From NCBI GenBank assembly GCA_027620105.1, contig JAQCIA010000047.1, forward strand, positions 1 to 10,179: a stretch of 10,179 nucleotides of DNA, read 5' to 3'. The notes under the pieces are model-generated. The model searched no databases. It was not told where the DNA came from and saw nothing but the letters and a program-made list of their open reading frames with translations. This DNA is from Verrucomicrobiota bacterium. GTDB taxonomy: Bacteria > Verrucomicrobiota > Kiritimatiellia > UBA8416 > JAIOPI01. Both the position numbers and the translations under genes were made by a program. Below, piece after piece: positions 1 to 7,357 of the stretch (positions within the stretch are counted from its first letter, which is position 1; each line of letters begins with the position of its first letter).

Positions 1-1
1 T

Positions 2-595
2 GCGGCGGCGCTGGATGCCTTCATGGCAAGGATCGATCCCCGCGTGATTGTGTGTTTTGATGAGGCCTATGTGGAGTTGCTCCCGCCCGAAGCGCAACCC
101 GACACGCTGCGCTATGTGCGCGAAGGCCGGAACGTGGTGGTCTTGCGCACGTTCTCCAAAACGTACGGCCTGGCTGGGCTGCGCCTGGGATATGCCGTGG
201 CACCGCCGGCATGCATCGCACTCTTGAACCGCGTTCGGCAGCCCTTCAATGTTAGCGCCATGGCGCAAGTGGCGGCCGTCGCGGCTTTGGCAGATGAAGC
301 GCACGTGGTGCAGACGCGGGCCATGGTGGCGGAGGGGCTGAAGACCCTGCAGGCGGCCTTCACCGCGCTGGGCTTGCGGTTCGTGCCGGGGTGCGTCAAC
401 TTTGTGCTCGTGGATGTGGGGGATGGGCGGGCGGTGTTCCAGTCCTTGATGAAGCGTGGCGTCATCGTACGCCCCATGAATGTGTACGGCTTGCCGCGAC
501 ACGTGCGCGTGACCGTCGGGACGGATGCGGAGAATACGCGCTTCCTGTCCGCCTTGCGCGAGGTGCTGCGCCAAGGCGGGGGCGCGACAACATGA
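2..595 (+). CDS. hisC: Histidinol-phosphate aminotransferase, C-terminal part (5' end outside window)
   Basis: This is a fold-type I PLP aminotransferase that converts imidazole-acetol phosphate to histidinol phosphate, with glutamate as amino donor, in histidine synthesis. About 197 residues are visible. The family is usually 350-370 long, so roughly the first 160 lie upstream of the window. The open frame enters from base 2, so the ATG at 23 is internal. Visible landmarks are the cofactor-contacting FDEAYVE motif (bases 56-76), the PLP-lysine motif FSKTYGLAGLRLGY with the lysine codon at 158-160, and the C-terminal VRPMNVYGLPRHVRVTVGT stretch that carries the substrate-binding arginine. The stop overlaps the tyrA start (ATGA). 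Because it sits beside tyrA and aroA, as hisC does in the Bacillus subtilis supraoperon, it may also act as an aromatic aminotransferase. That second role is inferred from context only. Family assignment is firm; exact substrate is less so. Confidence 0.93.
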   Translation, partial: AAALDAFMARIDPRVIVCFDEAYVELLPPEAQPDTLRYVREGRNVVVLRTFSKTYGLAGLRLGYAVAPPACIALLNRVRQPFNVSAMAQVAAVAALADEAHVVQTRAMVAEGLKTLQAAFTALGLRFVPGCVNFVLVDVGDGRAVFQSLMKRGVIVRPMNVYGLPRHVRVTVGTDAENTRFLSALREVLRQGGGATT

Positions 596-1458
596 AGCAA
601 ATCGACACACTGGCAATCGTGGGGCTGGGGCTGATGGGGGCATCGCTGGGGTTGGCGGTCCGCGCACGCGGCCTGGCAAGGCATGTGGTGGGCAGCGCGC
701 GCCGCGAAGAAACACGCACTGAGGCTTTGCAAAGGGGCATTGTGGATGCGGTCCATGCAACGGCGCTGGAGGCGGTGCGTGATGCTGACCTCGTGGTCTT
801 CTGCCTGCCGGTGCTTTCCATCCCAGAATCTGTGCAGGGCTGCCGCGCGGCCTTGCGCAAGGGGTGCGTCGTCACTGATGTGGGCAGCACCAAGGCCGAA
901 CTCGCGCAAGCCATCGTGCCGTTGCTGTCGGACACAGGGGCGTGCTTCGTGGGCAGCCATCCCATTGCGGGCTCTGAGCAAACGGGACTGGCCGCGGCGC
1001 GTGCGGACCTGTATGCAAATGCCGTGGTCGTGATGACGCCGCCCGATGGGCGCAGCGCAGCGGGTAGCGCTGCGGTCCGCGCGCTTTGGGAGGGCGTCGG
1101 CAGCACGGTGGTGGTGATGACACCCGAGGCGCATGACCGGATGCTCGCGCGCACGAGTCATCTCCCACATCTGGCGGCGGCGGCGCTCGTGCGCACGGCG
1201 CTGGCGGGGGATCCGGGAGCGGCCGGGTTCTGCGGTAGTGGTTTTCGCGATACGACGCGTGTCGCCGGAAGTTCGGAGGACATCTGGCACGATATTGTGA
1301 AGACGAATCACGCGGCGCTCGAAACGGAGCTGGCTGCCTTCGCAAGTGAAATCACACAACTGCGGCAATTGATTGCGGACGGAAAATTCGATGCGGTGCG
1401 CCGGTGGCTGGCAGAGGCCCGCCGGATGCGCGACAAGGTCACAGATGGCCAGGGATAG
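592..1458 (+). CDS. tyrA: Prephenate (or arogenate) dehydrogenase
   Basis: This 288-residue protein oxidatively decarboxylates prephenate to 4-hydroxyphenylpyruvate, or arogenate to tyrosine, with NAD(P)+ in the cytoplasm. The N-terminal Rossmann motif is G11-L-G13-L-M-G16. The catalytic histidine lies in the SHPIAGSE motif (His123). A second conserved substrate-side motif, SHLPH, spans residues 189-193. The rest is the all-helical dimerisation domain. No chorismate mutase or ACT domain is present, so feedback by tyrosine through an ACT domain is not expected. The start was chosen because the nucleotide-binding fold begins a few residues later and the ATG overlaps the hisC stop by four bases. 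The frame is open back to 391, but that stretch lies inside hisC. Whether the enzyme prefers prephenate or arogenate, and NAD or NADP, cannot be read safely from the sequence. Confidence 0.95.
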   Translation: MKQIDTLAIVGLGLMGASLGLAVRARGLARHVVGSARREETRTEALQRGIVDAVHATALEAVRDADLVVFCLPVLSIPESVQGCRAALRKGCVVTDVGSTKAELAQAIVPLLSDTGACFVGSHPIAGSEQTGLAAARADLYANAVVVMTPPDGRSAAGSAAVRALWEGVGSTVVVMTPEAHDRMLARTSHLPHLAAAALVRTALAGDPGAAGFCGSGFRDTTRVAGSSEDIWHDIVKTNHAALETELAAFASEITQLRQLIADGKFDAVRRWLAEARRMRDKVTDGQG

Positions 1459-1464
1459 ACAGGA

Positions 1465-2850
1465 ATGAGCGACTCCGACATGCGGGTGAATGAAGCAGAT
1501 CATGCGCTGACGGTGCGCGTGGACGGCAACGACCGCGTGGTGGCGCCGCGGTCAAGCGTGAAGGGGACGCTGCAAGTGCCCGGCGACAAGAGCGTGTCGC
1601 ACCGGTTGGCCATGCTGGCGGGAATGGCGGAGGGGACTGCCACGTTCGAGGGCTTTCTGACGAGCGAGGATTGTTTGCATACGCTCATGGCCGTTGAAGC
1701 GCTTGGTGCAACCGTGAACCGGCAGGGCGGGCAAGTGACGGTCACCGGTACCGGGGGGCGCTTTCTCGAGGCCGGCAAGGTGCTCGACATGGGTAATTCC
1801 GGCACGGGAATTCGTCTGCTGGCGGGGCTGCTGGCCGGGCATCCGTTTACAACCGAAATGACCGGCGATGCCTCGCTGCGCTCGCGCCCCATGAAGCGCA
1901 TTCAGGGACCGCTGGAACAGATGGGCGCGCGCCTGGAATTAACCGGGCCGCGCGGCTGCGCACCAATTCGCGTGCATGGCGCGCGCCTGAAGCCGATTGA
2001 ATATGTGCTGCCGATGGCTTCTGCCCAGGTAAAATCATGCGTCCTGCTCGCCGGGTTGCTCGCGGAGGGGCGGACGCAGGTCATTGAGCCGAACACCACG
2101 CGTGACCACACCGAGCGGCTGCTGCGTGCCATGGGTGTGGATTGCCAGACGGACGGTTTGTCGATCACCTTGCAAGGCCTGGGCGGAAAGCTTCCACGTC
2201 CACGCACTAATGTCTGGTCAGTCCCGGGCGACTTTTCAGCGGCCGCCTTCTGGCTGGGCGCGGCGGCCATGCTGCCAGGATCACAGGTGTTGCTCACCAA
2301 CGTTGGCCTCAACCCGCGACGCACCGCGTTTCTGAATGTGCTCCGCCGCATGGGTGCCAAGATTGAGATTTTTCCGACGGACGGCGCGAACGCCTGGGAG
2401 CCGGCCGGCGCGGTTTCCGTGGAGGGTGGGGATCTGCACGGGACCGAGGTGTCCGGTGAAGAGATCCCGAACCTGATTGACGAACTGCCCATGGTGGCGG
2501 TGCTCGGTGCAATGGCCAGTGGGCGCACGGAGATTCGTGACGCGGAAGAACTGCGTGTGAAGGAAACGGATCGAATCACAGCCATGTTGAAGAGCCTGGC
2601 GGCCTTCGGTGTGCGTGGCGAAGAGAAGCCCGATGGCATGCTCGTCTTTGGCGGTGGTCAGATTCGCGGCGGGGGCGCGATTGAGAGTTTTGGCGATCAT
2701 CGCATCGCCATGTCAGGCGCCGTGCTGGCGCTGGCTGCGGCGGCGCCCACGCGTATCTGCGATGTTGGCTGCGTGGCCACGTCGTATCCGGCTTTCTGGA
2801 ATGATCTCGAACGCCTGACGGTGGGCATTCGGGGAAGCGGCCGACCATGA
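1465..2850 (+). CDS. aroA: 3-phosphoshikimate 1-carboxyvinyltransferase (EPSP synthase)
   Basis: This 461-residue enzyme joins phosphoenolpyruvate to shikimate-3-phosphate, the sixth step of the shikimate pathway. Motifs in order are PGDKSVSHR (Lys42, substrate phosphate binding), GNSGTGIRLL (Gly113 aligns with Escherichia coli Gly96 at the glyphosate/PEP site), GDASLRSRPM, ASAQVKS, the DELP motif with the catalytic aspartate Asp339, the RVKETDRI motif (Lys366, Glu367) and a C-terminal SFGDHRIAM. The wording of GNSGTGIRLL and ASAQVKS is closer to the Bacillus type than to the E. coli type. The first lysine motif sits about 20 residues further in than in E. coli, so the protein has a short N-terminal extension or really starts later, for example at ATG 1480. 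An AGGG 10 bases upstream supports the ATG at 1465. It follows tyrA by 6 bp and overlaps cmk by 4 bp. Confidence 0.96.
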   Translation: MSDSDMRVNEADHALTVRVDGNDRVVAPRSSVKGTLQVPGDKSVSHRLAMLAGMAEGTATFEGFLTSEDCLHTLMAVEALGATVNRQGGQVTVTGTGGRFLEAGKVLDMGNSGTGIRLLAGLLAGHPFTTEMTGDASLRSRPMKRIQGPLEQMGARLELTGPRGCAPIRVHGARLKPIEYVLPMASAQVKSCVLLAGLLAEGRTQVIEPNTTRDHTERLLRAMGVDCQTDGLSITLQGLGGKLPRPRTNVWSVPGDFSAAAFWLGAAAMLPGSQVLLTNVGLNPRRTAFLNVLRRMGAKIEIFPTDGANAWEPAGAVSVEGGDLHGTEVSGEEIPNLIDELPMVAVLGAMASGRTEIRDAEELRVKETDRITAMLKSLAAFGVRGEEKPDGMLVFGGGQIRGGGAIESFGDHRIAMSGAVLALAAAAPTRICDVGCVATSYPAFWNDLERLTVGIRGSGRP

Positions 2851-3536
2851 GCGCGTCGAAGGGAGCCGCCCGTGAGGTCATTGCCATCGACGGTCCGGCA
2901 GCCTCTGGAAAATCCACGGTGTCACGACGCGTTGCCAAGGGGCTTGGGTATCTCTATGTCGACTCAGGCGCACTGTATCGGGGCGTCACGTGCGCGGCAC
3001 TGGCGCACGGCATTCCCGGTACGGACACCGAAGGCGTGCTACGTTGCATGGCGGAACGCGAATTCGCGTGGGAGGTAGCCGACGGCGCGGTGACCTTCAC
3101 GATTGATGGCGTCCGGCCCTGCGCGGAATTGCGGACGGAGGCCGTGAATCAGAATGTGAGCCCGGTGGCCGCCGCCTGTGCCGTGCGTGTCCAGGTTGTG
3201 GAATGGCTGCGTGGCATGCTGTGCTTCGGTTCGCTGGTGATGGAAGGACGCGACATCGGCACCAAAGTGTTCCCGGACACACCTTATAAGTTTTACCTGG
3301 ATGCGAATCCGGAAGAGCGTGCCCGCCGACGCCATGGCGAAAGCCAGGAGCCAGTCAGCGTGGCCGAAGTCAGCGCCTCGCTCCAGCGGCGCGACACGAT
3401 TGATCGTCGCCGCGCCGTGGACCCGCTTAAGGTGGCGCCCGATGCAGAAGTCATCGATTCCACCGGCATGTCCATCGACGACGTGGTCCAGCATATTCTG
3501 AACGCGATCGCGACCCGTCGCGCTGAATCCACATAA
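2847..3536 (+). CDS. cmk: Cytidylate kinase
   Basis: This 229-residue protein transfers phosphate from ATP to CMP or dCMP, which supplies CDP for RNA, DNA and phospholipid precursors. It has the P-loop GPAASGKST (residues 16-24, Lys22), the CMP-kinase motif DSGALYR (39-45), the GRDIGTKVFPD motif in the middle of the chain and the lid-region RRDTIDRRRAVDPL motif. Length matches the short bacterial family of about 225 residues. The ATG overlaps the aroA stop (ATGA), so aroA and cmk are probably translationally coupled. Clusters of aroA and cmk are common in bacteria. The usual next gene, rpsA, does not follow here. A 245-bp non-coding stretch does, so this is probably the end of the operon. Confidence 0.96.
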   Translation: MSASKGAAREVIAIDGPAASGKSTVSRRVAKGLGYLYVDSGALYRGVTCAALAHGIPGTDTEGVLRCMAEREFAWEVADGAVTFTIDGVRPCAELRTEAVNQNVSPVAAACAVRVQVVEWLRGMLCFGSLVMEGRDIGTKVFPDTPYKFYLDANPEERARRRHGESQEPVSVAEVSASLQRRDTIDRRRAVDPLKVAPDAEVIDSTGMSIDDVVQHILNAIATRRAEST

Positions 3537-3638
3537 TGGCCGACAACGGATGCGCCTGCTCGGCGGTTGATCGCATGCGCGCTCCGACCTGTGTCTCTGG
3601 TTCTGGTCAGCGTCCCAACGGGGCGGGGATGCCGGAAT

Positions 3639-3673
3639 CCCTCTCCCTGCGCGGCAGCGGGCAGGGCTGAGGG
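3639..3673 (+). repeat. Interrupted hairpin, possible dispersed intergenic repeat or terminator
   Basis: CCCTC (3639-3643) pairs with GAGGG (3669-3673). After a small internal loop (T against CT), CCCTGC (3645-3650) pairs with GCAGGG (3661-3666) around a 10-base loop. The sense resembles the CCCTCTCCC...GGGAGAGGG elements scattered between genes in many high-GC bacteria. No run of T follows, so it is not a classic intrinsic terminator. It could still mark the end of the cmk transcript. The pairing is seen directly; the repeat family is a suggestion from appearance. Confidence 0.45.
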
Positions 3674-3713
3674 TGTTTGCAGCCGACGAATGCGGGCAAA
3701 AACGTGAATGTGC

Positions 3714-3743
3714 TTGCCTTGCCGAGACGGTTCCGCCATTAAT
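3714..3743 (+). promoter_or_regulatory. Weak candidate sigma-70-type promoter for infA
   Basis: TTGCCT (3714-3719) and ATTAAT (3738-3743) each match four of six consensus bases, with an 18-base spacer. The position, about 40 bases before the infA start, is reasonable. Such matches arise by chance, so this is only a candidate. Confidence 0.25.
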
Positions 3744-3781
3744 CACCGTTTGCGTTCTGGGGTCGGTTCAACTGGTGGGCT

Positions 3782-4003
3782 ATGCCAAAAGACGACAGCA
3801 TTGAAATTGTAGGCACAGTGGTGAAGGTGCTGCCGGCGACCATGTATATGGTCAAACTGGAGAACAGCCACGAAGTGCTCGCGCATATTTCTGGCAAGAT
3901 GCGGAAGAACTTCATCCGCATTACGGCGGGGGACAAGGTCACCCTGCAAATCTCGCCCTACGACCTGACCAAGGGCCGCATCACCTACCGCCACAAGACC
4001 TGA
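3782..4003 (+). CDS. infA: Translation initiation factor IF-1
   Basis: This 73-residue protein is one OB-fold domain that binds the A site of the 30S subunit and assists IF-2 and IF-3 during initiation. The family signatures are plain: IVGTVVKVLPATMYMV (residues 9-24), the HEVLAHISGKMRKNFIRI core and the C-terminal SPYDLTKGRITYRHK. Length is that of bacterial IF-1 and the start is the canonical one, two residues before the usual acidic patch. The upstream ribosome site is weak (GGTGGG only two bases before ATG), which suggests leader-dependent or SD-independent initiation. It stands alone and is not in the ribosomal protein cluster where infA is often found. Its 3' end faces the convergent pseudouridine synthase gene. 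Confidence 0.97.
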   Translation: MPKDDSIEIVGTVVKVLPATMYMVKLENSHEVLAHISGKMRKNFIRITAGDKVTLQISPYDLTKGRITYRHKT

Positions 4004-4079
4004 GTCGTCCGCACGCGGCGCGGTGACAGCGGGGATCGGCGGGCACCCTTTTCAAAACCGCGCGTGAATAATCCGGTCC

Positions 4080-4105
4080 CGGCGAAGTTCCCAAAATTCT
4101 CGCCG
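4080..4105. terminator. Hairpin between convergent genes, possible transcription end signal
   Basis: CGGCGA (4080-4085) and TCGCCG (4100-4105) form a perfect 6-bp stem around an A-rich 14-base loop, a few bases past the stop of the - strand gene and about 80 bases past infA. No T tract follows on either strand, so factor-independent termination is not well supported. Confidence 0.3.
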
Positions 4106-4109
4106 CTGC

Positions 4110-4982
4110 TCAGGCAGGCAGGCGGAACGCCTCCAAGCAGGCCTTGAAATCATCGGGCAGCCGGGACTGCACCGCGATGATCCGCGTGCGTCGCGGGTGG
4201 GGGAAACGCAGCTCCATGGCATGCAGCATTTGGCGCGGAATTCGCATTTGCGCGGCCGTCAGGGCGCGCGGTGGTCCGTACTGACGATCACCAAGCACCG
4301 GATGGCCGATGCCCGCCAGATGCAAACGGATCTGGTGTGTGCGTCCGGTGAGCGTCTCGACGGATAGGTGGCTGGCAGCGGTCGTGGCGCCGATGGTGGT
4401 GACGCGCGACACGGCGCGCTGATCTTCCACGGGGGCGTCGATGGTTCGATCGCGTACGTGCAGTCGGCCAACCGCTATCGCACGATAAATTTTGGTCACT
4501 TTGTGTTCGCGAAACATTTCCACGGCCGCGTCAAAGGCCGACTGGTTACGCGCGACGATCACACAGCCGGACGTATCCCGGTCGAGCCGATGGGCGGCGA
4601 GCAGCCCCGGCTCTTCGCGTTCCACACGCAATCGCACTTCAAAACTGTCGGGGCCATTCGTCGGCATGCCGGGAGGCTTGTCGGCCACCAGGTACTCCGC
4701 ATCCTCCATAAGCACGCGCAGCGGTGCCGCCCCCGCTTTGTTCTCCTCGCGGGCGTGGTTCACCACGCCGACGACATCGCCCAGGGCCAGGCTGTGACCA
4801 GCCATCCAGACACGCCTGCCATTCACCGTGACGTCGTGCGCGTCCAGCAGCGCCTTGGCGCGTCGCCCCGAAACTCGCAGGCGCGTGGCAAGGAATTCGC
4901 GCAATTTGCTGCCGTTTTCGGCGCGCGTCACCTTCGCCTCCAAATACCGCATGGTTCCGCTTTGTTCAGCGTTGGGCTTCAT
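4110..4982 (-). CDS. RluA-family 23S rRNA/tRNA pseudouridine synthase
   Basis: This 290-residue enzyme isomerises specific uridines to pseudouridine in structured RNA. An N-terminal S4 RNA-binding domain spans about residues 20-76. The catalytic domain follows, with motif I DKPPGMPT (about 101-108), motif II HRLDRDTSG holding the catalytic aspartate (Asp134) and motif III GRTHQIRLHL (about 213-222), then GHPVLGDRQYG. S4 plus this catalytic domain is the RluC/RluD-like layout, but the RNA target cannot be named from sequence, so no symbol is given. I prefer the ATG at 4982 because GGTGG sits eight bases upstream. A GTG at 4994 and an ATG at 4952 are alternatives, and the last would still keep the S4 domain. 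It is transcribed divergently from the greA-like gene, with a good extended -10 element upstream, and convergently with infA. Confidence 0.93.
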   Translation of the reverse strand: MKPNAEQSGTMRYLEAKVTRAENGSKLREFLATRLRVSGRRAKALLDAHDVTVNGRRVWMAGHSLALGDVVGVVNHAREENKAGAAPLRVLMEDAEYLVADKPPGMPTNGPDSFEVRLRVEREEPGLLAAHRLDRDTSGCVIVARNQSAFDAAVEMFREHKVTKIYRAIAVGRLHVRDRTIDAPVEDQRAVSRVTTIGATTAASHLSVETLTGRTHQIRLHLAGIGHPVLGDRQYGPPRALTAAQMRIPRQMLHAMELRFPHPRRTRIIAVQSRLPDDFKACLEAFRLPA

Positions 4983-5027
4983 GGTACAGTCCACCGTTTG
5001 TTAGGGGTCACCTGATCGTGCGCGTGG

Positions 5028-5036
5028 AGTATAACA
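5028..5036 (-). promoter_or_regulatory. Extended -10 promoter for the pseudouridine synthase gene
   Basis: Read on the - strand, the bases are TGTTATACT. This is TG, one base, then TATACT, which matches five of six consensus -10 bases and the extended -10 dinucleotide. No good -35 box lies 16-18 bases upstream, as is common for extended -10 promoters. The predicted start would give a leader of about 40 bases to the ATG at 4982. On the + strand the overlapping TATAAC (5030-5035) could serve the greA-like gene but has no -35 partner. Confidence 0.5.
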
Positions 5037-5179
5037 GCTTGCGCCAGGATCGCCATGTTCTCTGTGACGCAACTGCCGCGGACCGAACGCGCGCAGCACG
5101 ACGTGCGGGTGGCGGGGCGTGGCGGTGACCGATTTGAAAACTGAAAACGCCCGCGGACGACTCGGCGTGATGCGCGGGC

Positions 5180-5186
5180 AGGGGAG
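5180..5186 (+). promoter_or_regulatory. Strong ribosome binding site of the greA-like gene
   Basis: AGGGGAG lies eight bases before the ATG at 5195. It fixes the start of the long greA-like frame and excludes a later internal start that would produce only a standard short GreA. Confidence 0.7.
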
Positions 5187-5194
5187 CGTTTGTC

Positions 5195-7357
5195 ATGGCG
5201 GAAGTGTCGACGAAACAGGATATCAACGCGTTGTCGGAATGGTTCCTGACCCAGATTCAGGCAACGCCGGTGCCACTTGATCACTTGCTCGGAACCATCC
5301 AAGGACTGGTGCAGCAAGGCAAGGTCTCGGTGGCGCGCGAGTGGGTGGAACTTCTGCGTGAGACTGTCTACACGCGGGCAGATGCGTCAGCGCTGCAACG
5401 TGTCCTCGAAATGGGTGCCAGTATCGCCACGAACCCGCGCAGCTATCGCACCAATTGCCGCCAATGGTTGGGGACACTGCTCGCGGACTGGCTCCATACT
5501 GGGTTGCTCGATAGCGCCAGCTTTGAGTCGGACCTCCCGCCCGAAGAATGCCTGCGCCGCTTTCGCGTGCTGATGGGATTGAAGGAGGGCGCCTTCTGTC
5601 GCGACAAGACCTGGGGGTTCGGCATCGTCCGCCGGGTTGATGATTTCTACAAGAAAGTCGCCATCGATTTTTCACGCAAGTCCGCCCACACGATGACCTT
5701 CGCTTACGCAGCTGAAGTCTTGCATCTCGTCGGTCCGGATCACCTGCTGGCACGCAAACACAATCAGGCCGAGGATTTGAAGGTACTCGCCCGTGATCAG
5801 GCGGATGAAGTCGTCCGCATCGCGCTGCGCAGTTACGGGCCCCTCACGGTCGTGCAGTTGCAGGAGTTGATTTCCGGCGAGGGGATCGACGCAGGCGACT
5901 GGAAAGGGTTTTGGGACCGTGCGCGCAAGGCCTTGAAGAAGGATGACCTTGTGGAGGTGCCCACGAAGCGTTCCGAGCCACTGCGCATCCTGGAAACGCG
6001 CCGGGCCTACGATGATGCATGGTATGCGACTTTCCAAAAAGAACGGGATCCGAAAACGATTCTGGAACTGGTCGTTGAGCTGGAAAAATCCGGAACGTCC
6101 GGCGACGCGTCGGCTGCGTCGCGAACGACTTTGGGCGAACGCCTGGCTTTCGCTATCCGCGGGGCCGAGGATCGCACCCCGGAACTGGCCGCGCGCCTGC
6201 TGATGGCGGCCGATCGCCTGGGGCTGGGAGACACCGGCGTGGATATGGTGGGCGCGGCAAGCACCCTCGCGACCTCGGATCGGCTACTGACCTGCATGGG
6301 GTTGCCGGCGCGCGATGTGGATGGATTCCTCAAGTTGCTGGAGCGCCTGCTGCCGGACGCGTCAGCGCGGTTAATTCTGCTCCTGCCGCGCCTGCCGGTG
6401 CATGCCGCCCATGTGGTGATTGACGCGCTGCGCGCGTTGGGCAAGGCCGAACCGGTTGCGGCGATGGTGCGCGCCGACCTCGCTTCGCGCTCCGTGAGTG
6501 CCGAAGTGCTGGACTACCTTTGCGAGCATCACGCCCTCATCACCGAATGGAACCTCGGCAGTTTGAGCGACATGCTGCAGCAGATCGTGAATGCGCTTGA
6601 GGTGCCCGGGAGCGGTCAGCGCTACCACACCCAGAAGGCGCTGCGGGAGCGCTTCGAAAGCCGTGCCTGGCTGGAAGCCGTGCTCAGCAAGCTGCATGCG
6701 CGTGAACGGAGTCAGCTGCTGGCGCGCATCCGCCAGTCACGCGGCTGGGATGAATCCTCGCGGCGCTCCCTGATGGGGCGTCTGATCAAATTGTTCCCCG
6801 ACCTCGAAGTGATCGTGGCGCGGGCCGAGAAGACGGACGAGGCCAAGACCGGACACCTGACCTCGTGGCGCTCCTATCGGGAGCGGCAGGAACAACTGCG
6901 CATCATCGTGGAAGTCAGCATTCCCGAGAACAGCAAGGAAATTGGGCACGCGCGTAGCTACGGCGACCTGCGTGAGAACTTTGAGTATCAGGCCGCCAAG
7001 GATGCACAGCGGTTGCTGATGCGCCGTCAGGCCGAACTCGAGCGGGATTTGAACGAGATCCACGGCACGGACTTTGCCGGCATCACCGTCGATTGCGCCG
7101 GCATTGGCACGGGCGTGAAACTCCAGCGACCCAACGGCGACGTGGAACTCTACTGGATACTGGGAGAATGGGATCGCGACGCGGCGCTGAACATCATCTC
7201 GAACAAGAGTGCAGTCGCGTTGCGACTGGAAGGCGCCACGCCGGGAACGGAACTGGCTGTACCGGGCGATGCCGAGGGGAAGTTGAGCCGCGTCCTGGAA
7301 GTGCTGCCGTTGATTGACGCCGTCCGCGCCTGGGCCAGGGGCGCTGTGCCGGCATGA
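5195..7357 (+). CDS. greA: Long GreA-type transcript cleavage factor with about 550-residue N-terminal extension
   Basis: The last 165 of 720 residues form a Gre factor, which enters the RNA polymerase secondary channel and stimulates cleavage of backtracked RNA. The coiled-coil domain runs from about 555 to 622. Its tip motif SYGDLRENFEYQAA keeps both acidic residues that place catalytic magnesium in E. coli GreA (Asp41 and Glu44), here Asp591 and Glu594. A FKBP-like C-domain follows (about 626-716). Standard GreA is only about 158 residues. The first 550 residues are mostly helical; a short beta-looking segment starting WGFGIVRRVDDF (from Trp140) is the most distinctive part. I do not recognise a named domain there. 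A similarly long GreA of just over 700 residues is known in Chlamydiae, which points to PVC bacteria. The frame is continuous, so this is not an assembly join. The stop overlaps the next start (ATGA). Confidence 0.88.
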   Translation: MAEVSTKQDINALSEWFLTQIQATPVPLDHLLGTIQGLVQQGKVSVAREWVELLRETVYTRADASALQRVLEMGASIATNPRSYRTNCRQWLGTLLADWLHTGLLDSASFESDLPPEECLRRFRVLMGLKEGAFCRDKTWGFGIVRRVDDFYKKVAIDFSRKSAHTMTFAYAAEVLHLVGPDHLLARKHNQAEDLKVLARDQADEVVRIALRSYGPLTVVQLQELISGEGIDAGDWKGFWDRARKALKKDDLVEVPTKRSEPLRILETRRAYDDAWYATFQKERDPKTILELVVELEKSGTSGDASAASRTTLGERLAFAIRGAEDRTPELAARLLMAADRLGLGDTGVDMVGAASTLATSDRLLTCMGLPARDVDGFLKLLERLLPDASARLILLLPRLPVHAAHVVIDALRALGKAEPVAAMVRADLASRSVSAEVLDYLCEHHALITEWNLGSLSDMLQQIVNALEVPGSGQRYHTQKALRERFESRAWLEAVLSKLHARERSQLLARIRQSRGWDESSRRSLMGRLIKLFPDLEVIVARAEKTDEAKTGHLTSWRSYRERQEQLRIIVEVSIPENSKEIGHARSYGDLRENFEYQAAKDAQRLLMRRQAELERDLNEIHGTDFAGITVDCAGIGTGVKLQRPNGDVELYWILGEWDRDAALNIISNKSAVALRLEGATPGTELAVPGDAEGKLSRVLEVLPLIDAVRAWARGAVPA

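Larger units (their letters stand above)
3537..3781. other. Intergenic region between cmk and infA
   Basis: This 245-bp stretch has no open frame that looks real on either strand. I searched by eye for tRNA-like arms and found no cloverleaf. It contains a C/G-rich hairpin (3639-3673), listed separately, and a weak promoter-like pair near 3714-3743 ahead of infA. The region must hold the end of the cmk transcript and the start of the infA transcript if they are separate units. Confidence 0.6.

Noticed and set aside
112..1503. A 463-codon open frame on the - strand opposite hisC and tyrA
   Set aside because: Its translation is rich in Arg, His, Pro and Cys with no recognisable domain, and it lies fully opposite two well-supported enzymes. 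High GC leaves few stops in the opposite strand.
3039..3746. - strand open frame covering cmk and the cmk-infA gap
   Set aside because: Its part over the gap has no independent support and the rest is opposite cmk.
3751..3781. tRNA T-arm-like GGTTCAAC before infA
   Set aside because: No matching acceptor, D or anticodon stems could be built around it.
4012..4066. Long-range pairing CAC/GCGCGG with CCGCGCGTG downstream of infA
   Set aside because: It needs a 3-base bulge and a loop of over 30 bases in a GC-rich stretch, so it is likely chance.
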